This document shows positions 34,927 through 41,722 of a DNA stretch of 64,000 bases, piece after piece; position 1 is the first letter of the stretch; every line of letters starts with the position of its first letter. Source of the DNA: Anaerolineae bacterium (GTDB lineage Bacteria; Chloroflexota; Anaerolineae; Aggregatilineales; Phototrophicaceae); contig JALHQT010000008.1 in the NCBI GenBank assembly GCA_022841825.1, positions 248,001 through 312,000 of the forward strand, in the 5' to 3' direction. Both the position numbers and the translations under genes were made by a program. The notes under the pieces are model-generated. The model was not told the DNA's origin and ran no database searches. It worked only from the letters and a program-made list of their open reading frames with translations.

Positions 34927-35013
34927 CGCGCTTGAGCAGCGCATCATGCGCTCAATGTTCCTTTCGACACATGGCAGGCGGCTGAATGCTCGTCTATCCA
35001 GACAGGAGGTCGT

Positions 35014-35871
35014 GTGCGAGCACTGACTGAACCCGTACTCATCTCCAATGGTCTCGCCCTCTACCGCATCGGCGAAGGCGAGCCAATCCTGCTCATGCCC
35101 GGACCGCATCGCTTTCAGATCCCTGGCGATGGCTCTGCACAACTCCTGATCGACGGACTGCTGTCGCTCGGTCGGCAGGTCATCTCGTTCGACCCGCCGC
35201 AGTCGGGGAACTCAACCCGCCGCGCGCATCTCTCGATGGAAGAGATGCACCAGTGTGCCGACGAAACGCTGGACGCGCTGGAGATCGCGACCCCGGTCGA
35301 TGCCATCGGGCACAGCATGGGAGGGCTGACCGTCCTCGCCTATACGCTCGAACGCCCGTCAAGCATTCGCCGCCTCATCCTGGTCGGCACGGGCAGTGGG
35401 CGACGCGCCTACATGGACATGTCAGGCGCTCTGGCAAATCCGCGTCACCCGCGCTTTTGGGGCATGGGGCTGCGAGCGCTGCTGCATCTCGCACTGCCCT
35501 GCCGCGCCAGCGAAACGCTGATGAATAACTACATCGAGCGCTGTTCGTTTGTCGATCAGCAGTATGTGGTGCGCCAGCCTGTGCGTTCCGGCGATTGGCT
35601 GCGCCCGCGCACAGGGCGCGCTGACTGGCACCGGATTGCCAGCAAGCTGGATTATGCGCCGCGTTTGAGCGAAATCACGTCGCCTACCCTGATCCTGTGT
35701 GGGCGACACGACTCACAGTTCCCACTCGCTGCCGCAGAGGAACTCGCGCAGGGTATCCCCAAGGCTTCATTGATCGTATTCGAGCGAAGCAACCATTTTC
35801 CATTCATCGAAGAACGGGTAGAGTTCTGGCAGGTGGTCGCAAAGTTCATGAAGGAGTTCCCTGGTGACTAA
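35014..35871 (+). CDS. alpha/beta hydrolase
   Basis: 285 residues from a GTG start with AGGAGG 4-5 bases upstream. 'LLMPGPHRF' replaces the usual HG oxyanion loop, the nucleophile elbow is GHSMGGL, the acid lies in 'LILCGRHDSQFP' and the His in 'ERSNHFPFIEE'. No signal peptide. The overlap with the downstream methyltransferase (8 bases) shows coupling; together they may modify one small molecule. Confidence 0.85.
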   Translation: MRALTEPVLISNGLALYRIGEGEPILLMPGPHRFQIPGDGSAQLLIDGLLSLGRQVISFDPPQSGNSTRRAHLSMEEMHQCADETLDALEIATPVDAIGHSMGGLTVLAYTLERPSSIRRLILVGTGSGRRAYMDMSGALANPRHPRFWGMGLRALLHLALPCRASETLMNNYIERCSFVDQQYVVRQPVRSGDWLRPRTGRADWHRIASKLDYAPRLSEITSPTLILCGRHDSQFPLAAAEELAQGIPKASLIVFERSNHFPFIEERVEFWQVVAKFMKEFPGD

Positions 35872-36610
35872 ACGCAACTGGCAGGATTTCTTCGATCAGT
35901 ACGCTCCCCAGTACATGGGCGAGGTCTTCGTCCGCGCTACCCTGAAAGAAGTCGATTTCCTCATCGAACATCTGCATCTGGCAGCCGGCGCGCGCGTCCT
36001 GGACATGGGGTGCGGCACGGGACGACACGCAGTGGAATTGGCGAAGCGCGGCTACATGGTCACGGGCGTCGATCTCAGCCAGGGGATGCTTACCGAGGCA
36101 GCGCGCGCGGCGCAGGCGGCGGGGGTCAGCGTAGAGTGGGTTCACAGCCCGGCGGAAGACTATGTGGCGACACAGCCTTTTGATGCGGTCTACTCAGTCT
36201 GCGAAGGAGCGCTCTCCTTGCTGGGGCAGGATGATCCGCCGCACCGTGATTTGCAGGTGTTCAGCAGACTCTATGCTGCGCTGAAACCGGGTGGGCGAGC
36301 CATCATCAACGTCCTGAACGGAATGCGTTATCTGCGTCTGTATAGTGAGGAAGACATCCGTGCCGGGCGATTCGACCCGCTCACGATGACCGAGCAGGGA
36401 GCAATGGAGGTGGATACGCCTGAAGGCAAGCGCGCGATTCCCACGCGCGAGCGCGGCTATGTTCCGCCGGAGCTGCGCCTGATGCTGGAAATATCCGGCT
36501 TCCACGTCGAGCACATCGGTGGCGGTACGGCGGGCAACTGGCGCATCGGGCAGCCAGATCTGGATGAGATGGAGCTGTTGGCAATCCTGCACCGCCCGGC
36601 GCAGGATTAG
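35864..36610 (+). CDS. class I SAM-dependent methyltransferase
   Basis: 248 residues from a GTG start; AAGGAG lies 7 bases upstream inside the hydrolase gene. Motif I is 'VLDMGCGTGRHAVELAKRGYMVTGVDLSQGML', and motif post-II '...ALKPGGRAIINVLNGMRYLRLY' fits small-molecule methyltransferases of the Methyltransf_25 group. No membrane helix. It is the last gene of the row that begins at the operator at 31420, closed by a terminator. Confidence 0.88.
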   Translation: MTKRNWQDFFDQYAPQYMGEVFVRATLKEVDFLIEHLHLAAGARVLDMGCGTGRHAVELAKRGYMVTGVDLSQGMLTEAARAAQAAGVSVEWVHSPAEDYVATQPFDAVYSVCEGALSLLGQDDPPHRDLQVFSRLYAALKPGGRAIINVLNGMRYLRLYSEEDIRAGRFDPLTMTEQGAMEVDTPEGKRAIPTRERGYVPPELRLMLEISGFHVEHIGGGTAGNWRIGQPDLDEMELLAILHRPAQD

Positions 36611-36625
36611 TCTAACAAGCGCGCA

Positions 36626-36663
36626 TTTAGGGTGGGCGGCTGTAGTCTGCCGCCCACCCTAAA
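36626..36663. terminator. bidirectional rho-independent terminator
   Basis: TTTAGGGTGGGCGGC (36626-36640), loop TGTAGTCT, GCCGCCCACCCTAAA (36649-36663): 15 perfect pairs with A/T ends on both sides. It lies between the convergent methyltransferase and DUF5668 genes and can serve both. Confidence 0.8.
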
Positions 36664-36679
36664 GTGCCCGAAGACGACG

Positions 36680-37081
36680 TTACGACTGTCCTCCACGCTC
36701 CGGGTTGCGCCATCCCATAAACATCGAAACCCCAATGCCGATCAGGATGAATGGCAGGAACCACTCCCAGGCATCAAACCATGCCATCAGGGTGACGCCA
36801 CCAAAGATAATCGCTCCCATCAGGCTGCTCCCCACTTCCGGGGTCATGCGCCCGTCGCGCGTATACGTGCGATAAGCGTTGTAGAGCATCCCAACGGCGG
36901 GGATAGCAATGAATAACGCCCACCAGTTGCCGCCCAGTTCCAGGATTCCCGCCTGGTTGAGCAGGAAGACGATCCCCAAGCCAATCAGTACAAGCGCGGT
37001 GGTCACCCTTGTACCCGCCTGATCCATGATGTCGCCCTTCCTGCGATCAGCTTCGCGATACATCGTGTTGTTCTCTGACAT
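36680..37081 (-). CDS. DUF5668/LiaF-like small membrane protein
   Basis: 133 residues. Four membrane helices in two hairpins: 'TTALVLIGLGIVFLLNQAGIL' and 'WWALFIAIPAVGMLYNAYR', then 'GSSLMGAIIFGGVTLMAWFDAWEWFLPFILIGIGVSMFM' (residues about 75-115). This is the repeated layout of the DUF5668 domain, also the N-terminal module of LiaF, which tunes LiaRS-type two-component systems. It is divergent from the gene at 37345, with the operator at 37248 between them. Confidence 0.72.
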   Translation of the reverse strand: MSENNTMYREADRRKGDIMDQAGTRVTTALVLIGLGIVFLLNQAGILELGGNWWALFIAIPAVGMLYNAYRTYTRDGRMTPEVGSSLMGAIIFGGVTLMAWFDAWEWFLPFILIGIGVSMFMGWRNPERGGQS

Positions 37082-37247
37082 GATCTTGTCTCCCCAACAG
37101 ATTGGAAAACAATCTGCATCTGCCGCGGCATGATTTCAGTCCCATCCTCAGTATGGGCGCAATGCAAGGAAGGGGTAGTGCAGACTGTCACGAGGGGACG
37201 ATGTTCCGGGAGAGTCTTGTGCTGCTCGACGGTAGGGGCTGAACCCC

Positions 37248-37259
37248 GGTCAGGTGACC
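37248..37259. promoter_or_regulatory. palindromic operator GGTCAGGTGACC
   Basis: The best-conserved copy of the regional box: a perfect 5-bp inverted repeat GGTCA-GG-TGACC, with a CCC and AGG flank. It lies in the divergent gap between the DUF5668 gene (start 37081) and the CPBP-like gene (start 37345), and ends 48 bases before GATACT at 37308. Confidence 0.6.
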
Positions 37260-37307
37260 AGGTCAAAGACCGTTTCTTGAGCGGATTACTCCGTATCAAG
37301 CGCGGGG

Positions 37308-37313
37308 GATACT
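37308..37313 (+). promoter_or_regulatory. -10-like hexamer GATACT
   Basis: GATACT starts 37 bases before the ATG at 37345 and exactly 48 bases after the operator, as at 22315 and 31480. The -35 position reads ATTACT. Confidence 0.45.
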
Positions 37314-37344
37314 GATAGGAGCGCCGCCCTGGGAAGGAAGAGCC

Positions 37345-38121
37345 ATGTCTAAGTCAATGAGTCTCGCCACTGCTGGAGCAGCACCAAAGCCATCCATCAT
37401 CCGGCAGGACACATGGCTTCCCGTCTTCCTTGCCATTGCCATGCGTATCAGCCTCTTCGCACTGATGCAGGGCTTCGTGGCGCTCATTTTTGTACTCCAA
37501 CAACACCCACAGTCCTGGGATGCATCGATCCGTTGGTGGCCGCTCTCAGCAGCGCTGGCAAATGTCGTTTGCCTGGCAGTGCTGACAAGCCTGAGACATC
37601 GACAGGGGCAAGTCCTGGTTGACCTCTACCGCGTCGAGAAGCACGCGATCAGGCGAGACGCGCTTATCAGCATCGGGCTGATGGTGATCGGCACGCCGCT
37701 CGCTATCGTGCCCAACGTCATGCTCGGCAACTGGCTTTTTGGCGATGTGGCACGCACCGGGGACTTCCTCTTGCGCCCCCTGCCCGCATGGGGGCTGATC
37801 ATCGCAGCGCTGGTGTTCCCGCTTACGAACGCCTTGAGCGAACTCCCCACCTACTTCGCTTATGCGATGCCGCGCATCGAACGCATCAGCGGTCGCCCCT
37901 GGCTGGCGCTGGCACTGCCCGCGTTCTTCCTCGCGGCGCAGCACATCACACTGCCGCTGGTGTTCGATGCACGCTTCATTCTGTGGCGCCTCGGCATGTT
38001 CATGCCGTTCGCGTTTTTCATCGCCTTTTGTCTCCGAAGACGTCCAAGCATCCTGCCGTACTTCATGCTACTGCATGGCTTGATGGACTTGCAGCTCATC
38101 CTGATGATACCAGCGGTGTAA
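37345..38121 (+). CDS. CPBP-like intramembrane protease homologue
   Basis: 258 residues with about seven membrane helices. Three motifs recall the CPBP/ABI family: an E-containing helix 'ALSELPTYFAYAMPRIER', 'FFLAAQHITLPL' (F-x-x-x-H) and 'LLHGLMDLQLI' (H-x-x-x-D). The first motif lacks the usual EE-x-x-x-R, so activity is uncertain. CPBP members include the prenyl-CAAX protease Rce1; the ICMT-like gene at 28293 would be its classical partner. AAGGAAGAGCC precedes the ATG. Confidence 0.65.
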   Translation: MSKSMSLATAGAAPKPSIIRQDTWLPVFLAIAMRISLFALMQGFVALIFVLQQHPQSWDASIRWWPLSAALANVVCLAVLTSLRHRQGQVLVDLYRVEKHAIRRDALISIGLMVIGTPLAIVPNVMLGNWLFGDVARTGDFLLRPLPAWGLIIAALVFPLTNALSELPTYFAYAMPRIERISGRPWLALALPAFFLAAQHITLPLVFDARFILWRLGMFMPFAFFIAFCLRRRPSILPYFMLLHGLMDLQLILMIPAV

Positions 38122-38144
38122 CGTCCGGTCGCCGCAGAAGAGAT

Positions 38145-39110
38145 ATGCTCGTGCGCCAACAGAAGCTCCGCGACGTCCAAATCCAGAAGTTCATGTTGAT
38201 CTTCGCGTTCGTGATGGTTTTCTTCTGGACGACGCAGGTCATTCAGTGGTACTTCAGCGGCAGCATCGCGCCTGCCCTGCTCATCAGCTACATCGTGGTC
38301 GCCACTGGCGGCGGGGTCGCCTTCTACATCATTCTGCCACGCCAGCGCCGCCCGTTTGCGCGTAAAATGCTGCTCATCTTGGTGGGCACGCTGCTGATCG
38401 GCGTCGCCTTCGCCTCGCGGCGCGGCAACATGCAGATCGAAGGATTCTTTTTTGGCATCCTGACGGGCATCGGGTTGCCCGTTGTGCTGCATTACGCGCT
38501 CGGCAAGATCTTCGGACCCTTCTTCTTCGGGCGCATCTGGTGCGGCTGGGCGTGCTGGTACAGCATGGTCTTCGACCTGCTGCCTTATCCCAGCGGTGAC
38601 CGCCGCATCTCACAGAAATGGGCGCGGCTGCGCTATCTGCATTTCGCCATCGTGCTCGTCGCCGTACTGGCAATGTGGTTTGTCTTCGGCTACCGCGATG
38701 GCGCACTGGGCGAGAGCGGTCAGCTCTGGTTCCTGATCGGCTTATTCAGCTATCACGCCGTCGGCGTCGTACTGGCGCTCGTGCTCCATGATAACCGCGC
38801 ATTCTGCAAGTATGTCTGCCCCATCGCCGTGCCGCTCAAGGCAGCCTCACGTTATTCGCTGCTCAAGGTCAAGGGCAGCCCTGCCGCCTGCAATCAGTGC
38901 GAAAACCGAGTCTGCGTCACCGTCTGCCCGATGAACATCCGCATCCCCGACTACGTTGCTCAGGGGCAGCGTGTGCTTTCGACCGAGTGCATCCTCTGCC
39001 AGGAGTGCATCAACACCTGCCCCGATGATGCGCTCAAGCTTTCGTTTGCGCTGGACGCAGGCGGCAGAGAACTGCTGGATGTCAAGACGCAGGAAACGCA
39101 GCGGGCGTAA
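38145..39110 (+). CDS. membrane 4Fe-4S protein (NapH/RdxA-like)
   Basis: 321 residues from the ATG at 38145 (AGAAGAG 2-5 bases upstream). Five or six membrane helices. 'GRIWCGWACWYSMVFDLLPY' follows the NapH/CcoG 'GRxxCG(W)xC' motif, 'FCKYVCPIAVPLKA' has the next Cys pair, and the C-terminus carries two 4Fe-4S clusters: 'CNQCENRVCVTVCP' and 'CILCQECINTCP'. Such proteins pass electrons from the quinone pool to a periplasmic or membrane reductase. The gene is 23 bases downstream of the CPBP-like gene and shares its transcript. Confidence 0.87.
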   Translation: MLVRQQKLRDVQIQKFMLIFAFVMVFFWTTQVIQWYFSGSIAPALLISYIVVATGGGVAFYIILPRQRRPFARKMLLILVGTLLIGVAFASRRGNMQIEGFFFGILTGIGLPVVLHYALGKIFGPFFFGRIWCGWACWYSMVFDLLPYPSGDRRISQKWARLRYLHFAIVLVAVLAMWFVFGYRDGALGESGQLWFLIGLFSYHAVGVVLALVLHDNRAFCKYVCPIAVPLKAASRYSLLKVKGSPAACNQCENRVCVTVCPMNIRIPDYVAQGQRVLSTECILCQECINTCPDDALKLSFALDAGGRELLDVKTQETQRA

Positions 39111-39132
39111 GTTCAGAAAAGCAGAAATGAAA

Positions 39133-39200
39133 AACCGCAAGGACGCAGAGGACGCCAGGATCATCATTGTGATCCCTACGTCCCCTGCGCCCCTGCGGTT
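39133..39200. repeat. long imperfect hairpin, REP-like element
   Basis: Nested arms AACCGCA/TGCGGTT, GG/CC, CGCA/TGCG, GGACG/CGTCC and GGATCA/TGATCC pair in order with small internal loops around TCATTG. It fills the gap between two convergent genes and probably ends both transcripts. Elements beginning with 'accgc(a)aggacgcagagg' are a familiar style of dispersed palindromic repeat in environmental bacterial genomes. Confidence 0.65.
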
Positions 39201-39225
39201 CAGGCAGCGAAATCCAACCTGCGTC

Positions 39226-39585
39226 TTAGTCGAGCTGAATTTTGACCTTCGTCTTGCCAGTCGTGCTCGGCGGCGGTTGTTCGCCACCGCTGCTCGGCTC
39301 GGTCACCTCTTCGCGCCGCTTCTCGAACTCACGGCTTGCCTTCTCCAGCTCGCTGATCGCGCTATCGACCAGCACCTTGAAGCCTTTGATAAACTCGCGG
39401 CGCGCCTCATTGCCGTGCTCCTTGAAGCCCGTCGGCAGCAGCGCATCGACCGCCTTGCCCGCTTCGTCGAACGCCTTCTTCTGGTGATCGACAAAGCGCT
39501 CAAATGCCTTGCGCAGATCTTCCGGGGTTTCCTTCTCAGCTTCGGGGCTATGCCCGTTGAGGTTGTTCATATCAGTCATCGTCAT
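39226..39585 (-). CDS. small helical coiled-coil protein
   Basis: 119 residues, highly charged. Residues about 18-92 form one or two long helices ('PEDLRKAFERFVDHQKKAFDEAGKAVDALL', 'FIKGFKVLVDSAISELEKASREFEKRREE', read in pieces), and the C-terminus is a short Pro/Thr/Lys-rich tail. It has no membrane segment. It resembles small proteins annotated only as hypothetical in Chloroflexota. GGAGAATGACG precedes the start at 39585; the ATG at 39579 is an alternative. Confidence 0.65.
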   Translation of the reverse strand: MTMTDMNNLNGHSPEAEKETPEDLRKAFERFVDHQKKAFDEAGKAVDALLPTGFKEHGNEARREFIKGFKVLVDSAISELEKASREFEKRREEVTEPSSGGEQPPPSTTGKTKVKIQLD

Positions 39586-39642
39586 TCTCCAGAACAGCGT
39601 TCCTTACACATCATTATACGTCCAAGCGCGCAAAAGGTTGCA

Positions 39643-39699
39643 TCGTAGGGGACGACCCATGGGTCGCTGATGGGACGACACATGGGTCGTCCCCTACGA
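39643..39699. repeat. 19-bp inverted repeat (GTAGGGGACGACCCATG family)
   Basis: TCGTAGGGGACGACCCATG (39643-39661) is repeated inverted at 39681-39699 without mismatch around a 19-base spacer that is itself partly similar (GGGTCG...GGGACGAC). It looks like a small dispersed palindromic element. It partly overlaps the end of the GHMP kinase gene (stop at 39694). Confidence 0.7.
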
Positions 39700-40608
39700 C
39701 GATGACTGCATCACGCTGATGACGATACCCTGCCTGTCAATCGGCAGCGTCCATGCGCGTGCTGACGCGCCTGCGTCACGCAGGGCGGCCTTCATCGCGT
39801 CGGCGATCCGCGCGTGATTCTTATCCGCGAACGCCACCAGCGCACCCCCATGTGTGCCGATCACGGCGCTTGCACCGAGGCGAAGCGCCTCGTCCGTCGC
39901 ACGTTCCGCGCCCGGCACCAGCGCGCGGGTGTGCGGGGCATACAGGCGGTCGCCCGCGACCTTGCCGAGCAGGTCGAGATTGCCTTCGCGCAGCGCGTCC
40001 AGCAGCAGCGGCACACGCCCCAGGTTATACAGCGCATCCGTGAGCAGCACACGTTCGGGAATTCTGCCCTCGACCGCTTCAGCGAAATCGTCGGTGTCGG
40101 GGGCGATAATGACGACTTGCAGGGAGGCGACAGGGAGGCTGCGATGCAACAGCGTATCGCCTTCCAACACCGCGCTGACCAGCCCGCCCAGCACCGCAGC
40201 CGTCACCTGGTCGGGGCGCTGTGTCTCTTCGGCAGCAATGCTCAGGACATCCTCTCGCTTGTACGGATTGGAGAGCAGGTTGTTGGCGGCGATGATCCCA
40301 GCGGTGATGTAGGCAGTTTCGACCCCCAACCCGGCAGCGTGCGGGATGCGGTTGTCGATGCGTACATTCAACCCCAGCACCGTATCTTCCAGGCGCTGGA
40401 ACACCCGGATCAAGCCGATGATGACGGGATGGCGCAGCCCAACGGCATAGCGCCCTGCGTCCTCGCCCGCCGTCTCGACGATCAACTGGTCGTCCGTGCG
40501 CTCGCTCACCTCAATAGTCGTGTGCAAGCCAAGCGCCATGCCCAAACCACCCAAGCCTGGACCGAGATCGGTGATAGTGGCGGGCAGAGTGATTTTGACG
40601 CGCCGCAT
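39694..40608 (-). CDS. thrB: GHMP kinase related to homoserine kinase
   Basis: 304 residues from the ATG at 40608 (GGAG 7 bases upstream). The opening 'PATITDLGPGLGGLGMALGLHT' matches homoserine kinase 'PAT.ANLGPGFD.LG.AL', and the C-terminal 'GASAVIGTHGGALVAFAD' parallels its 'GA.GA..SGSGP...A'. The ATP loop, normally P-x-x-x-GLGSSSA, reads 'IPHAAGLGVETA', so two of the phosphate-binding Ser residues are missing. It may be a true ThrB with an altered loop or a paralogue with another substrate. The stop lies within a palindromic repeat. The kinase gene upstream is 13 bases away. Confidence 0.65.
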   Translation of the reverse strand: MRRVKITLPATITDLGPGLGGLGMALGLHTTIEVSERTDDQLIVETAGEDAGRYAVGLRHPVIIGLIRVFQRLEDTVLGLNVRIDNRIPHAAGLGVETAYITAGIIAANNLLSNPYKREDVLSIAAEETQRPDQVTAAVLGGLVSAVLEGDTLLHRSLPVASLQVVIIAPDTDDFAEAVEGRIPERVLLTDALYNLGRVPLLLDALREGNLDLLGKVAGDRLYAPHTRALVPGAERATDEALRLGASAVIGTHGGALVAFADKNHARIADAMKAALRDAGASARAWTLPIDRQGIVISVMQSSS

Positions 40609-40621
40609 AGACGTGCTCCGG

Positions 40622-41641
40622 TTATGTGCTGCTGACTGCGGGCAAGACAAACGTGAAGGTGCTGCCATCGCCCAGGTTCGACGCCACCCAGATATCACCG
40701 CCATGCCGGTAGACGATCTTCTTCGCCAGCGTCAGACCGATTCCGCCGCCGGGCACTGCCTGCACGCGCGTATCGCTCGAGCGGTACAGGCGGTCAAACA
40801 CCAGGTGAATTTCGTGGTCGGAAATGCCTATGCCTTTGTCTGCCACCGAGCAGTAGACGTCGGCACCGTCGCTCCAGGCGTGGATGGCGATGCTGCTCTC
40901 GGGTTCGTTATAGAGCAGCGCGTTTTCCAGCAGTTGGACGACGACCATGTACAGTCGTTCCGGATCGCCCATCACTTTTGGAAGCGGGTCCTGCACCGAA
41001 AACGCGATGCCGATCTGCCGTTCCTGCGCCACCGGGGTCAGCGAGGAGATCGCCCGCATGATCGGCTCTTGCAGCCGCACCGGGCGATGTTGGATCGGCA
41101 GTCCCGCTTCGATCCATACGAGATCCACCAGTTCCGCCGCCACATCGTAAAGTTTGCTGGTAGTCTGGCGCAAGCGCGTGACAAAATGCTGCTGCTGGAC
41201 GGTGAGATCGCCCATCGACTCGATCAGTTCTGCATAGCCCCCCATAGCCATCAGGGGATTGCGCAGGTCATGCGCCATGCGGTTGATGAGTTCTTCCCGA
41301 CCGGCGTCGATCCGCCGCTGTTCGGTGACATCCTGAAGCATCACGATGCGGCTTCCATCCGCCAGCGGTGCAGCGATGGCGAGCGCCGTGCGGCGGCGAG
41401 GCAGATGGACTTCCAGCACCTGCTCGCCTTCACGCTGGAAGGCGTTCATCAGGTTCGCATTGTAGCGGAACAGCACGGAGGGCTTCTGTCCGCGTGCCTT
41501 TGCCGCGCTGATGCCGAGCATGGCGACTGCCGCCGGGTTGATTCGCCGGATCTCGCCCTGCGCATCCATGATGAGGACACCGTCGGCGCTTCGTTCAAAG
41601 AGAATATCGCCTAACACATTCAGATGCGGCTCGGACGCCAT
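40622..41641 (-). CDS. PAS sensor histidine kinase
   Basis: 339 residues, cytoplasmic. PAS about 8-110 ('ILFERSADGVLIMDAQGEIRRINPAAVAMLG'), HisKA about 118-185 with H-box 'INRMAHDLRNPLMAMGGYAEL', HATPase about 225-335 with N box 'LLENALLYNEPES', G1 'DKGIGI', F box 'VFDRLYRSSDTRVQAVPGGGIGLTL'. All catalytic boxes are intact, unlike the two kinases at 2208-5369. No response regulator is adjacent, so it is an orphan. Confidence 0.92.
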   Translation of the reverse strand: MASEPHLNVLGDILFERSADGVLIMDAQGEIRRINPAAVAMLGISAAKARGQKPSVLFRYNANLMNAFQREGEQVLEVHLPRRRTALAIAAPLADGSRIVMLQDVTEQRRIDAGREELINRMAHDLRNPLMAMGGYAELIESMGDLTVQQQHFVTRLRQTTSKLYDVAAELVDLVWIEAGLPIQHRPVRLQEPIMRAISSLTPVAQERQIGIAFSVQDPLPKVMGDPERLYMVVVQLLENALLYNEPESSIAIHAWSDGADVYCSVADKGIGISDHEIHLVFDRLYRSSDTRVQAVPGGGIGLTLAKKIVYRHGGDIWVASNLGDGSTFTFVLPAVSST

Positions 41642-41722
41642 GGTTGTTCCAAGAGCTCAATGAAAGCAAATCATCTGAACAAGCATAACGCATAAACGTC
41701 CTTAAGCCCGCAGAGACGTGCT

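Noticed and set aside
37130-37315. A short open frame in the gap before the CPBP-like gene
   Set aside because: It covers the operator and promoter region, has no ribosome site and a Cys/Arg-rich random-looking product.
15365-39110. The accessory region as a genomic island or prophage
   Set aside because: There is no integrase, transposase, attachment repeat at the tRNA or change in strand bias; the tRNA-Ser is 8 kb away and intact.
39643-39699. The inverted repeats as a CRISPR or toxin-antitoxin-related array
   Set aside because: There are only two inverted arms, not a series of direct repeats with spacers.
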